64,000 bases of DNA, from the NCBI RefSeq assembly GCF_900141855.1, contig NZ_FQYU01000002.1, positions 1,085,883 through 1,149,882 of the forward strand, in the 5' to 3' direction. The stretch is from Pseudozobellia thermophila. GTDB lineage: Bacteria > Bacteroidota > Bacteroidia > Flavobacteriales > Flavobacteriaceae. The position numbers were made by a program, and so were the translations under genes. The notes beneath the pieces were generated by a model. The model did not search any database, was not told the origin of the DNA, and saw only the letters and a program-made list of their open reading frames with translations. This document shows positions 43,459 to 52,785 of the stretch, piece after piece (within the stretch, counting starts at the first letter, position 1; every line of letters starts with the position of its first letter).

Positions 43459-44834
43459 AAATTTTCCGTTAGGTGATGTTCCAACAAGCCAAAAACCTCG
43501 GTCGCCTTGATTTCCTTGGCAAACGATGCCGTGGGGTTGTCGGAAATAAATATAGGGAAATCGGCCTTATCCTCCGGAACCCGCCCATGCGACCCCTTGA
43601 TCAAGGTGGCGTCGAGGGGAATGATATCCATGACCGTACGGAAGCCCATCTTCTTTTTCAACAATTTACCCACGACCTTAAGCATGACCAGTTTATCTTT
43701 CGGGTCGGTCAGCATTTCGACCGGATCATATCCCGGTTTTTTATGTATATCGACCATTCTCGCGTAGTCGGGCGCCTTTTTGTCGTCCAACCAAAAGTAA
43801 TAGGTAAACCACGATTCGGGTCCCGCCAAGACCACTAGGTCCCCGCATCGCTCATGGGCGAGACCGGCCTTTTCCAACTCCTCGCCCGACAACACCTTCT
43901 CAACGCCCGTAACGGTCTCCAAAAGGGCCTTTACCTCTTGCTTGACCGTTGGGTCGTTCAAATAAATATGGGCCACTTGGTGGTCGGCTACCGCAAAAGC
44001 CTTGCTGGCCCCCGCATCCAATAGCTCGAGACCTCTTTCCACACGTACGGCCAAATAGCCCTTCGAACGCAAAATTCGGTTCAAGTGCACAGGATTGTTC
44101 ACATTGGTGATACCGTATTCGGAAAGAAGGATTACCTGCGCGTTCCTCTTCTTAAAATGACCCACCAATTGTTTTACCACACCATCTATTTCATTTAAAT
44201 CTTTTCCTATTTTCTTGAAATCCAGTCCGTGCCGCTGTATGTTGTAGTCCAAATGAGGAAGATACACCAAAGACAGGGTCGGGTCGTGCATCTCGTCGGT
44301 ACGAATGGTGGCATCGGCTATCCATTTACTCGATTTTATCGATGTCTTCGGTCCCCAAAACTGAAACAAGGGAAAGGTGCCCAGTTCGTTTTGAAGGGTA
44401 TCGCGAAGTTCGGCAGGATGGGAATAGATATCGGGAATTTTACGTCCGTCGGCCAGGTAATTGGGTCTGGGCGTAACGCTAAAATCCACGGTAGAATACA
44501 TATTGTACCACCAGAACATATTGGCGCAGGTAAAATGGGGATCTTGTTTCCTGAGCTTGTCCCAAATTTTTTCGGCCTGTACAAGCTTGTTCGACTGCCT
44601 CCAGAACTTAACCTCACATTCGTCCTTAAAATACCAACCGTTACCCACGATACCGTGTTCCGAAGGGAGTTTTCCGGTCAAATAAGTAGACTGGGCCGAA
44701 CAGGTAACCGCAGGAACGACCGGGTCGATATAGGCCGACCTTCCATTTTTCAAAAACGATTCTATGAACGGGGTGTGTTCCCCGATAAGCCGTTGGGTAA
44801 GCCCAACCACGTTTATAACTACCGTTTTCTTCAT
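43455..44834 (-). CDS. eboF: EboF: alkaline phosphatase-family (nucleotide pyrophosphatase/phosphodiesterase-like) protein
   Basis: A 459-residue alkaline-phosphatase-superfamily protein. The nucleophile region is VVPAVTCSAQSTYLTGKLPS, where the Thr of AVTCSAQS is the expected catalytic residue near residue 43. Later it has GIVGNGWYFKD, LVYLPHLDYNIQRHGLDFKK with metal-ligand-like Asp and His, VILLSEYGIT (metal site) and GSHGRVPEDK. No signal peptide is seen, so it is cytoplasmic. In the ebo cluster its exact reaction is not settled. It follows eboE by 3 bp and overlaps TM220. Confidence 0.88.
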   Translation of the reverse strand: MKKTVVINVVGLTQRLIGEHTPFIESFLKNGRSAYIDPVVPAVTCSAQSTYLTGKLPSEHGIVGNGWYFKDECEVKFWRQSNKLVQAEKIWDKLRKQDPHFTCANMFWWYNMYSTVDFSVTPRPNYLADGRKIPDIYSHPAELRDTLQNELGTFPLFQFWGPKTSIKSSKWIADATIRTDEMHDPTLSLVYLPHLDYNIQRHGLDFKKIGKDLNEIDGVVKQLVGHFKKRNAQVILLSEYGITNVNNPVHLNRILRSKGYLAVRVERGLELLDAGASKAFAVADHQVAHIYLNDPTVKQEVKALLETVTGVEKVLSGEELEKAGLAHERCGDLVVLAGPESWFTYYFWLDDKKAPDYARMVDIHKKPGYDPVEMLTDPKDKLVMLKVVGKLLKKKMGFRTVMDIIPLDATLIKGSHGRVPEDKADFPIFISDNPTASFAKEIKATEVFGLLEHHLTENL

Positions 44835-44837
44835 TTT

Positions 44838-46031
44838 TTAGAACTTTTCAATAAGCCAGTTCAATTCCCTTACTATCGATTCTGTCAAGTCTTTTTTTAA
44901 GCCGGGAGGAAGTACGTCCCACGTATAGGTCTCAACCTCCAAATGTTCTGAGACAGGGTGTTCTTTCAGGTATTCCACCACTTTTAGAATATGGTCTTGG
45001 GTGGAATAAAGCACCCCAAATTTCTCCAGGAAAACGGGTACGTGAAAATGCGCCCTTAACTCTTCAAATGCCTTTTTCTCCTTTAGTACGATCGGAAGGT
45101 CGTTATAGGTCTTTACCCTTCCATCGATTTGTTCGGTAACCTGATGCAGGTATACCGGCTCATCAAAGTGCGACAAAGCCTCCCAAATCGCCTCGTTGCC
45201 CTTGGGGTCGGCTATGATCTTCAGGGCGGCGCTAACCTGTATTTTTCCTATTCGGATACCTGCCTTGGCCAAGCGTTCAAAAGTGTCACGCGGTTCTTCA
45301 AAGGCCAACGAAAAATGGCATACGTCGTAACAGACCGTAATATACCTTCTCAGCACTTCCTCGGCCCGTACCCCGTCCATATCCAACTCGGCCCCTAAAT
45401 ACACCTTGGCGGCGGGAAGGAGGTAGTCGGAAAAAAAAGACAGTACCTCCTCGCTATTTTCGAGCATCCCGTCCGGTTCGGGCTCAATATCGAGGTGCAG
45501 GTATTGTCCTGTTTCCTGTTCTATTTTATATAAATGCACGGCTACCTCAACCATATTTTTAGCTCCGGTATCAAAAGCCTCTTTTGTGGCCTCTTCCGAA
45601 GTGTGCCAATATTTATAGCTTACGGGAGACGTTGAAATGCCCCCGGAGAGTCTATCGGGAAGTATAGCGGCCAACTGGTCGAACATTCGTTTGGTATAGA
45701 CCAAACGCTCCCTTGTTGTCCAATCCGGTGCATGAACATCGTCCTTGACCCGTTCGTTGTGAAAATTCCCATAGGGAAACCCGTTCATGGTAAATACGTA
45801 AAGGCCGTTGGTATCGAGCCATTGTCTGAACTCGGTAAGGCGTTGCCCCGTGCCCAGTTCCTCGCTGGCCTTGTTCGAAAGGCGTAGGCCAAGGCCAAAA
45901 GGCCGATCGTCGGCAACTTGCCTTTTTATTTCCGGAACGTGTTTTTTAATACTCTCAAAGGTGGTCTCCCAATCGGATCCCGGGTGTACATTGGTGCAAT
46001 AGGTAAGTTGAAAATCTTTATTGATATGCAA
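44838..46031 (-). CDS. eboE: EboE: xylose isomerase-like TIM-barrel metabolite-traffic protein
   Basis: A 397-residue TIM-barrel protein. The start is MHINKDFQLTYCTNVHPGSD, the conserved opening of the family. It continues with FTMNGFPYGNFHNERVKDDV, LHLDIEPEPDGMLENSEEVL, ITVCYDVCHFSLAFEEPRDT and KIQVSAALKI, the metal-binding Glu, Asp-x-x-His and Gln residues of sugar isomerase-like barrels. It is required, with the other Ebo proteins, for metabolite export in cyanobacteria; the biochemical step is unknown. It lies 2 bp from eboD and 3 bp from eboF. Confidence 0.9.
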   Translation of the reverse strand: MHINKDFQLTYCTNVHPGSDWETTFESIKKHVPEIKRQVADDRPFGLGLRLSNKASEELGTGQRLTEFRQWLDTNGLYVFTMNGFPYGNFHNERVKDDVHAPDWTTRERLVYTKRMFDQLAAILPDRLSGGISTSPVSYKYWHTSEEATKEAFDTGAKNMVEVAVHLYKIEQETGQYLHLDIEPEPDGMLENSEEVLSFFSDYLLPAAKVYLGAELDMDGVRAEEVLRRYITVCYDVCHFSLAFEEPRDTFERLAKAGIRIGKIQVSAALKIIADPKGNEAIWEALSHFDEPVYLHQVTEQIDGRVKTYNDLPIVLKEKKAFEELRAHFHVPVFLEKFGVLYSTQDHILKVVEYLKEHPVSEHLEVETYTWDVLPPGLKKDLTESIVRELNWLIEKF

Positions 46032-46033
46032 AA

Positions 46034-47194
46034 TTATACGGCTTTAGATTCAGAGATTTCGTTAACCAAATTTAAGGCCTTTTTCATAAGCGCCCCATCT
46101 ATTTCATGAACATCGTGCTTTACCCCAATTGCCGAAATCAAGGTAATGGTCAACTGGCCGCCCAAATGCTCCCGGAACTCCTGAATTCCCTTCAATAGTT
46201 CGTCGGTCTCCCTTTCCGAACCAATGGGCAGGCTTAGGTCGAAACCTATATTTTGAAACACCGATACGATGCGGTAAAGGTCTTTCTCGGTAATCAGTCC
46301 GATCAGCCTGGCATAGGCGACATCGAGCACAATGCCCTTGGCAACCGCCTCGCCATGCCTAAGCGCGTAATGGGACATTTGTTCCAGTTTATGGGCCGCC
46401 CAGTGCCCGAAATCGAGCGGTCTTGAAGAGCCGCTTTCAAAGGGGTCGCCTCCCTCGGCAATATGGTCCATATGCATTTCGGCGCAGCGGTATATGGTGT
46501 ACTGCATGGCCTCCATATCCCTTTTTGCAAGTTTCATGGCGTTGTCTTCGAGGTACTTGAAAAAGTCTATATCCTTGATCAGGGCCACTTTTAAGGCCTC
46601 GGCCACGCCCGATATCCAGTCCCGATGCTCCAAAGTCCTTAAAAAATCGGTATCGTTGATAATGGCATAGGGAGGGGCGAAGGTTCCCACAAAGTTCTTC
46701 TTTCCAAAGAAATTGATACTGTTCTTTACCCCTACGGCCGAATCGTTCTGGGAAAGCACCGTAGTAGGGATACGTATCAGCTTGACGCCCCTATGGGCAA
46801 TGGCGGCCGCGTACCCCGTCATATCGATAACCGCTCCCCCGCCTATGGCCACGACGAAGGAATGCCGGCAAATGGCATATTCATTGATGGCATTGAGTAC
46901 CTTGTTTACGTGTTCTTCACCGTTTTTACAGGCCTCCCCCCCTTGCACGACGATACTTTGGGTATGTATAAGGTTTTCGGAATAGGTCCTGCAATACGCG
47001 CTAATTTCGTCCATTAACGACGGGTGTGCACCGGCCACTCCACTATCGATTACAAAAAGGAGCTTTACGGGCTCGTCCTTATACCCTTTGACCAAGTCCC
47101 TGAACAAGGTATTGTCCTCCTTGAACAAGCCTTGGGCAAAGAAGAGCCTGTATTGATATTCGACCTTAAAATTCCGTTCAATTGTTTTAAACAT
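46034..47194 (-). CDS. eboD: EboD: 3-dehydroquinate synthase-family sugar phosphate cyclase
   Basis: A 386-residue cyclase. The NAD-binding part has FVVAIGGGAVIDMTGYAAAI and RIPTTVLSQNDSAVGVKNSI. The metal ligands fit Glu in GVAEALKVALIKD, His in RPLDFGHWAAHKLEQMSHYA and His in LRHGEAVAKGIVLDVAYARL. Family members make dehydroquinate or related cyclitols (2-epi-5-epi-valiolone, desmethyl-4-deoxygadusol) from sugar phosphates. A housekeeping aroB role is less likely because the gene sits in a complete ebo operon. It follows eboC by 25 bp. Confidence 0.88.
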   Translation of the reverse strand: MFKTIERNFKVEYQYRLFFAQGLFKEDNTLFRDLVKGYKDEPVKLLFVIDSGVAGAHPSLMDEISAYCRTYSENLIHTQSIVVQGGEACKNGEEHVNKVLNAINEYAICRHSFVVAIGGGAVIDMTGYAAAIAHRGVKLIRIPTTVLSQNDSAVGVKNSINFFGKKNFVGTFAPPYAIINDTDFLRTLEHRDWISGVAEALKVALIKDIDFFKYLEDNAMKLAKRDMEAMQYTIYRCAEMHMDHIAEGGDPFESGSSRPLDFGHWAAHKLEQMSHYALRHGEAVAKGIVLDVAYARLIGLITEKDLYRIVSVFQNIGFDLSLPIGSERETDELLKGIQEFREHLGGQLTITLISAIGVKHDVHEIDGALMKKALNLVNEISESKAV

Positions 47195-47219
47195 GCTATA
47201 TATTTTTTTTACAGGCGCC

Positions 47220-48122
47220 CTAAGTGACGGCGAAAAGTTTAGAGAGCGCCATCGAAATGGGCAGCAAGGCCAATATGGCCAAACCGTACCACCAAACCGA
47301 GAACGCAGCCCCTATGGCGGCATCCAATATGATCAGCGACATGACCCCGGCAATTACGGCCTTCTTGATGTTCTTCGGCGAGTTATCGGAATAAGCCTTG
47401 ACCAAAGGGCGAAAAACCATAAAAGCGAATAGTGTCGAATATAACAACGTAATCAAAAAGGAATCCGTATAAAATGCAGCGGCCGATAACACAGCTAAGA
47501 GTACCGCCAGATAAAGTACCCCGGCCAAAACGATATCGTTCTTGTTCTTCCCATGTACCTCGCCCCTACTTATCAAGGTAATGGCAAAAATGTAGACCAC
47601 GGGTATGGCCGCCAGCCACCACAGTTGCAGGTTACCGAGCAAGGACATTCCCATAATGAGGTTCAGCCCCCGACAAAGCCCCATACTCAGCGGGCCAAAA
47701 AAATCGTACTTTTTGGCCACACCGTCATAAAGTAGGATCGAAAGGGCCAAGGCTATGGCCAAAATTCCCGACAAGGTCGAAACCAAAAAGGCCAAGAGCA
47801 CGCCAATGGCCAAAACCACCCCTCCGTATACCGATGCCGCCGACAGGGAAACGATACCGCTAGGAATCGGTCGTTCGGGCCTTTCGACCTTATCGATCTT
47901 ATAATCGAAGACATCGTTTAAGATAACCCCTCCGGCATACAAAAACACCGATGCGAATACCAAATAGAGCGCATCGACAATCGCCGCAGAGGCCATACCC
48001 GTTTCGACAGAGGATGCAAACAGTCCCCCAACGGCCACACCGGCGAAAATATCGGCAGCTGCGGTCGGTAGGTTGGCCGGTCGGGCCAAACGGGCATAGG
48101 CAAGCAACAAGGGAGCAGCCAT
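47220..48122 (-). CDS. eboC: EboC: UbiA-like membrane prenyltransferase
   Basis: A 300-residue membrane protein with about eight to nine hydrophobic helices. The first Asp-rich motif NDVFDYKIDKVERPERPIPS appears near residues 67-86, and the second (LLYDGVAKKYDFFGPLSMGL) around residues 131-150. UbiA enzymes transfer prenyl groups to aromatic acceptors in the membrane. In cyanobacteria EboC is the membrane-embedded part of the export system for the scytonemin monomer. Its start codon overlaps the eboB stop (TAATG). Confidence 0.9.
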   Translation of the reverse strand: MAAPLLLAYARLARPANLPTAAADIFAGVAVGGLFASSVETGMASAAIVDALYLVFASVFLYAGGVILNDVFDYKIDKVERPERPIPSGIVSLSAASVYGGVVLAIGVLLAFLVSTLSGILAIALALSILLYDGVAKKYDFFGPLSMGLCRGLNLIMGMSLLGNLQLWWLAAIPVVYIFAITLISRGEVHGKNKNDIVLAGVLYLAVLLAVLSAAAFYTDSFLITLLYSTLFAFMVFRPLVKAYSDNSPKNIKKAVIAGVMSLIILDAAIGAAFSVWWYGLAILALLPISMALSKLFAVT

Positions 48123-49030
48123 TATTTTATCTGATCGGCATCTATACGGGGTTCCTGACCGCGAAGAACGCTATTGTCGTTATACAACTGGGCCTGGTTG
48201 ATACCTTTGGGGTTCAACCAATCTTCTTCCTTCATTTTGCCATTATAGCTAAAAACGTCCAGTGCGTTCTGGTAGCAGGTCTTGTGCACGTCTTCCTTGG
48301 CAATGCCCCGTTTAAGCATTAGGGAAGCCGTTTTCGGTACCGCCAAGGGATCGCTTACGCCCCAGTCGGCCGAGCTGTCCACAATAATATTGTCACTACC
48401 GAATTTTCTGACCACCTCTACCATACGCTCGTTGCCCATCTTTGTCTTCGGATAGATGGTAAAGGCCGCTATAAAGCCCCTATCGAGCACATCCCTGACC
48501 GTTTCTTCGTTGTTGTGGTCGATAACCACCTTGCCGGGATCTAGGCCGTGTTCCAAACAGACCTCCATACTTTTTAGGGTTCCCGCCTTTTTATCGCGGT
48601 GGGGCGTATGTACCTGCACGACCATATCGAGCTCCTTGGCCATTTCGAGCTGCATTCTAAAATACTTGTCCTCGGCCGGGGTCTGGTCGTCGTACCCTAT
48701 CTCGCCCACGGCAACGACATTTTCCTTATGAAGGTAAAGCGGAAGCAACTCTATTACCTCCTCGGCCAAGGCCTCATTATTGGCCTCTTTGGAGTTAAGG
48801 CCGATGGTGCAATAGTGTTGTATGCCGAACTGGCTCGCACGAAAGCGCTCCCAGCCCACCAAGCTGCTAAAGTAATCTTGAAAAGACCCTACTTGGGTGC
48901 GTGGCTGGCCCAACCAAAAAGAGGGTTCTATTACGGCCACGACGCCGGCCGCCGCCATTGCCTCGTAATCATCGGTTGTACGCGACGTCATATGCACGTG
49001 CGGATCAATTATCATCATTTTATCTTCCAT
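48122..49030 (-). CDS. eboB: EboB: TatD-family metal-dependent hydrolase
   Basis: A 302-residue amidohydrolase-like TIM barrel. The metal ligands are in order: MMIIDPHVHMTSRTTDDYEA (two His), VAVGEIGYDD (Glu), VVQVHTPHRDKKAG (His), VVIDHNNEE (His) and IIVDSSADWG (Asp). The set is complete, so metal-dependent hydrolysis is likely, but the substrate is unknown. It lies 2 bp from eboA and overlaps eboC by 1 bp. Confidence 0.9.
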   Translation of the reverse strand: MEDKMMIIDPHVHMTSRTTDDYEAMAAAGVVAVIEPSFWLGQPRTQVGSFQDYFSSLVGWERFRASQFGIQHYCTIGLNSKEANNEALAEEVIELLPLYLHKENVVAVGEIGYDDQTPAEDKYFRMQLEMAKELDMVVQVHTPHRDKKAGTLKSMEVCLEHGLDPGKVVIDHNNEETVRDVLDRGFIAAFTIYPKTKMGNERMVEVVRKFGSDNIIVDSSADWGVSDPLAVPKTASLMLKRGIAKEDVHKTCYQNALDVFSYNGKMKEEDWLNPKGINQAQLYNDNSVLRGQEPRIDADQIK

Positions 49031-49032
49031 AA

Positions 49033-49890
49033 TTAGTTTATTACATTATCCCAGGTGATTTCACCGTCCCTCACCTGGTCGTATAGTTGCGTATAATTCT
49101 TTACAAGTTCTTTGGCTTCCCGATTGGATGAGTTATAGCAGCACAAAGCCCCCACCTTGTTTTCTTCGACCTTATCGCTTTCCAGGAGCTTTTTCATATC
49201 GTCCAACAAATACGGGTCGATAAATTGCGATACGGGCCTCCAAAACAGGGGATCGATATCCCTTGAAGCGGCCCAGCGTTCGTGGGCATAATCCGATATG
49301 ATCCGCGCCAAATCCTTGTTCGCCCGTTTGTCGACATCCAAAATTTGTGAAAGGTCGAACTGCATAAATGCCGCCTTTAAGTACATTTGGTTCCATTGCT
49401 GGTCGTTGAAATAGGCAGCGGGGTAGGGATTGTTCATACTAATGGCCTCGAAGACCGTGGCTATATTGGTTCGCAGGGCTTCGACCGCGGTATGCTTGTA
49501 CCTTTCGGCATTGGGCAGCAATATCAAAAATTTCAGGAAAGTGACCAATTCTCCCGTATCGGCCACCTGTATCAGGTTGGCCACCTTGGGTTCAAAATAA
49601 TCGGGCTTGGCCTTCAGTACCTTGATGAGCAGGTAAATCCGGGCCATTTGAAGTGCATCTGCCTTTTGCCATTCCAGGTAAGACCGCAGTTTATCGTCTT
49701 TTAGGTCCAGCTCCAATTTCGTCCCTTGCCCGACCTTATTGGCCAATAGGCTGTAGGTCAGGTAGAGGTCCCTTGCGGATTCGGAACTGATAACGCTATC
49801 TATTTTTGAGGTCAACCATTGAAAGGCGGTCTCGTCCAAATTGTTTTTCAGGAGCGATTCAAGCTCCCCTTCGGCATGGATAGAATTCAT
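49033..49890 (-). CDS. eboA: EboA: metabolite-traffic protein
   Basis: A 285-residue, all-helical soluble protein with no catalytic motif. Segments such as WQKADALQMARIYLLIKVLK and FEAISMNNPYPAAYFNDQQW, plus KAAFMQFDLSQILDVDKRAN, match the EboA family as I recall it. It is the first gene of the six-gene ebo operon, with a -7 box about 70 bp upstream. EboA is defined by context and is needed for export in cyanobacteria; its molecular role is unknown. Confidence 0.88.
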   Translation of the reverse strand: MNSIHAEGELESLLKNNLDETAFQWLTSKIDSVISSESARDLYLTYSLLANKVGQGTKLELDLKDDKLRSYLEWQKADALQMARIYLLIKVLKAKPDYFEPKVANLIQVADTGELVTFLKFLILLPNAERYKHTAVEALRTNIATVFEAISMNNPYPAAYFNDQQWNQMYLKAAFMQFDLSQILDVDKRANKDLARIISDYAHERWAASRDIDPLFWRPVSQFIDPYLLDDMKKLLESDKVEENKVGALCCYNSSNREAKELVKNYTQLYDQVRDGEITWDNVIN

Positions 49891-49961
49891 GGTTTGGTTT
49901 AGGCTTACGAATTATACCATCATTATTTACCCTCACGACCAGGATAAAAAACAACTAACTA

Positions 49962-49969
49962 CAAATCTA
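49962..49969 (-). promoter_or_regulatory. -7 box of the ebo operon
   Basis: TAGATTTG on the minus strand matches TAnnTTTG. TTTG occurs 22 bp upstream (plus CAAA at 49992-49995), a looser spacing than the usual 19. It predicts a leader of about 65 nt before eboA. Confidence 0.5.
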
Positions 49970-50048
49970 ATTATTCCAAAGGGAAACTGATCAAAATCTA
50001 GCCCGACATTCGCAAGATTCTTGCTAATTTTACAAAAAATTAAGAATT

Positions 50049-50630
50049 ATGCTCGGCCTAAAGCTTCCTACCGATCCCCGATGGGTGAATATTGTTGAGA
50101 AAAACATCGACGAAATTTTAATCGACCACGCCTACTGTGAGCAAAAAGCGGCCAGTACGGCCATATCGCTTATCATCAGTTTTCCCGAACACCCTGATTT
50201 GGTCGAGGAAATGATTGCCCTTTCCCGCGAGGAAATGGGGCATTTTAAAATGGTACACGACCGTATTATCGCCCGGGGCATCACCCTAGGCAGGTACCGT
50301 AAGGACGAATACGTCGTTGAGTTGATGAAATTCTTCCCAAAAGGGGGAAGCCGAACCAACCAACTGGTACACCGGCTCCTCTATGCCGCTTTGATCGAGG
50401 CCCGAAGTTGTGAGCGCTTCAGGTTACTTTCCGAACAACTGAAGGATAAGGAACTGGCCGAATTCTACCACAAGTTGATGGTCAGCGAGGCCGGCCATTA
50501 CACCATGTTCCTCAAATTTGCCCGAAAGTATGGTGACCGCGAAGAGGTCGATAAAAAATGGAACGACCTATTGGAGTACGAGGCCGGAATTATGAAAAAC
50601 CTCGGCAAAAAGGAAACCGTTCACGGCTGA
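50049..50630 (+). CDS. miaE: tRNA 2-(methylthio)-N6-(isopentenyl)adenosine-37 hydroxylase
   Basis: A 193-residue non-haem di-iron hydroxylase of the ferritin-like fold. The start is MLGLKLPTDPRWVNIVEKNI. Di-iron ligands fit Glu in DHAYCEQKAASTAISLIISF, ExxH in REEMGHFKMVHDRI, Glu in ALIEARSCERFRLL and ExxH in VSEAGHYTMFLKFARK. It hydroxylates the isopentenyl side chain of modified A37 in tRNA using oxygen, so it needs MiaA and MiaB products. It diverges from the ebo operon and is convergent with ppk1. Confidence 0.95.
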   Translation: MLGLKLPTDPRWVNIVEKNIDEILIDHAYCEQKAASTAISLIISFPEHPDLVEEMIALSREEMGHFKMVHDRIIARGITLGRYRKDEYVVELMKFFPKGGSRTNQLVHRLLYAALIEARSCERFRLLSEQLKDKELAEFYHKLMVSEAGHYTMFLKFARKYGDREEVDKKWNDLLEYEAGIMKNLGKKETVHG

Positions 50631-50670
50631 CCGCTTTAGGACATTCGGGCAAAACCGGTAGGCACCTGGC

Positions 50671-52785
50671 CTACATATCGATGCTCTCGTCGATATTGTC
50701 GGATACGCCCAGTTTATCGCGATAATAGTCGTACATGGCAAACTGCGACCGTAACTTGGGCTTGTCGTTCCTTCGGTAGAGGTTGCGCTGCTCCTCGTCA
50801 AAGATCCTGGCCTTTACGTTGTCGTTCCATGAAATATCGAAGGTGTCGATCAATTCTTGCTTAATGTCCTCGTCGTAGATGGGGCATCCTACTTCCACCC
50901 GGTTTTCCAAGTTTCGCGTCATAAAATCGGCGGACGAAATAAAGACCTTGGTATCGCCATCGTTGCAGAAAATAAACAAACGGGGGTGCTCCAAAAACTT
51001 ATCGACCACGCTAATGGCCTCAATATTTTCGCTCATCCCCTTAATGCCCGGTATAAGGCAGCATATCCCCCTAATGATCAATTGGACCTTTACCCCCGCA
51101 TTACTGGCCTCATAGAGCTTGTCGACCATCTTATACGAGGTAAAACTGTTCATTTTGATCCGGATAAACGCCTCTTTTCCCGCCTTCGCGTTCGCTATTT
51201 CCCTATCGATCATTTTTCTAAAAAAACTCTTGGTGTAGTGCGGCGACACGATCAGGTGTTTGTATTTGTTGATCTTGTAGGTAGTCTCGAAGAAATCGAA
51301 CACTTTGTTAAGCTCCTTTAGAATACGGTCATCGGCGGTAAACAAGGTGTAATCGGTATAAATTCTGGCGGTAGACTCGTTAAAATTGCCCGTACTGATA
51401 AAACCATATCTCTTTACCTCCTCGTTTTCCTCACGCTCTATAAGGCAGATCTTACTGTGTACCTTTAACCCAGGGACACCAAAGATGACCTTTACCCCTT
51501 CGGCCTGCAACTGTTCGGCATACTTGATATTGGCCTGCTCGTCGAAGCGTGCCCGGAGTTCGATCTGTAGGGTAACCTGCTTACCGTTCTTGACGGCATT
51601 CGAAAGGCATGCCACAACTTGCGAATTGGCGGCCAAGCGATAAACGGTGATCTTGATCGCCTTTACTTTTGGATCCAATGCGGCCTCCCTCAGAAATTTG
51701 AGCACATAGGAAAAGGTATGGTAGGGGGTATATTGCAGGTAATCTTTCTCGGCGATCTTTTCCAGAAGGCTGCCTTCAAGGTTAAGGCCCTTTACGGGCA
51801 GCGGCGTAATTTTATCGTACATCAGGTCGTTTCTGCCCAAACTGGGAAAGCCCATGTAATCGCGCTTGTTGTGGTACCTACCTCCCGGTATAACACTATC
51901 CGCGTCCTCAATTTCCATCTTTTCCTTCAAGAACTCCAAGGTATCCTCCCCGATATTCTTGTCGTAGACAAAGCGTACCGGATCACCGATTTTTCGGTGT
52001 TCGACACTAGAGCTGATTTTTTCTATAAAACTCTTGCTCAAATCGTTATCGATGTCCAACTCGGCATCGCGCGTAATCTTTATCATGTGCGAGGATATGG
52101 ACTTGTAGTCGAACATAGGAAAAACGCTATCGAGACAGTACCGGATCATATCGTCGAGAATAATAATGAAGTTTTTATCCCCTTCCTTTGGAAGTACGAT
52201 AAAGCGGTCGATACCTTTCGGAATTTCAATCAAGGCATAGCGCTTCTCCCTTTTTTCATAGGTACTTTTGGTACGGTCGTCACTTTTAAGAATCATCTTA
52301 ACGGCCAAGTAGGCCGCCGTATCCTTAAGCATGGGGAACTCCGCCAAATCGTTCAAAATAATGGTCATCAACTGCGGACTCACTTTTTGAAGAAAGTACT
52401 TTTTAACAAAAGCCCCCTGTTTTTCCGACAATTGGGTCTCATTCAACAAATAGATGTTCTGTTCTTCGAGCTCCTTTTGTATTTTTTCGAGGATTTCGAC
52501 ACTTTTTCGCTGTTGATCGATCACGATCGCGGTTATCTCTTCAAGCAAATCTTTGGCCCGTTCACCGCCCAAAACGCTTTTTCCGGACTTACCTGCCTCG
52601 AAAATGCGCTTGACCGTTGCATAGCGAACCTTGAAGAACTCATCCAAATTGTTTGAAAATATACCTAAAAAACGCAGTCTTTCGATCAGGGGCACATTCT
52701 GGTCCTCACACTCCTGCAAAACACGTTCATTGAAACGTAACCAGCTGATTTCCCTGTTAATGTACCGGGGTTTTGTTTTTATCAT
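50671..52785 (-). CDS. ppk1: Polyphosphate kinase 1
   Basis: A 704-residue enzyme. The N-terminal domain begins INREISWLRFNERVLQECED. The middle domain is followed by the first catalytic domain, which has ITVYRLAANSQVVACLSNAV and the phosphorylated His in GLKVHSKICLIEREENEEVK. The C-terminal domain has YGFISTGNFNESTARIYTDY, then IIRGICCLIPGIKG and RLFIFCNDGDTKVFISSADF. It makes long-chain polyphosphate from ATP reversibly. It starts immediately after the sixA stop, so a sixA-ppk1 unit is likely. Confidence 0.96.
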   Translation of the reverse strand: MIKTKPRYINREISWLRFNERVLQECEDQNVPLIERLRFLGIFSNNLDEFFKVRYATVKRIFEAGKSGKSVLGGERAKDLLEEITAIVIDQQRKSVEILEKIQKELEEQNIYLLNETQLSEKQGAFVKKYFLQKVSPQLMTIILNDLAEFPMLKDTAAYLAVKMILKSDDRTKSTYEKREKRYALIEIPKGIDRFIVLPKEGDKNFIIILDDMIRYCLDSVFPMFDYKSISSHMIKITRDAELDIDNDLSKSFIEKISSSVEHRKIGDPVRFVYDKNIGEDTLEFLKEKMEIEDADSVIPGGRYHNKRDYMGFPSLGRNDLMYDKITPLPVKGLNLEGSLLEKIAEKDYLQYTPYHTFSYVLKFLREAALDPKVKAIKITVYRLAANSQVVACLSNAVKNGKQVTLQIELRARFDEQANIKYAEQLQAEGVKVIFGVPGLKVHSKICLIEREENEEVKRYGFISTGNFNESTARIYTDYTLFTADDRILKELNKVFDFFETTYKINKYKHLIVSPHYTKSFFRKMIDREIANAKAGKEAFIRIKMNSFTSYKMVDKLYEASNAGVKVQLIIRGICCLIPGIKGMSENIEAISVVDKFLEHPRLFIFCNDGDTKVFISSADFMTRNLENRVEVGCPIYDEDIKQELIDTFDISWNDNVKARIFDEEQRNLYRRNDKPKLRSQFAMYDYYRDKLGVSDNIDESIDM

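Noticed and set aside
43455..49890. Possible novel pathway from the cyclase, prenyltransferase and isomerase-like genes
   Set aside because: All six match the known ebo set in order, so it is reported as a known operon with unknown cargo, not as a new pathway.
51619..52656. Plus-strand ORF of 345 codons inside ppk1
   Set aside because: It is antisense shadow of a well-supported ppk1; composition is that of reversed codons and no motif is seen.
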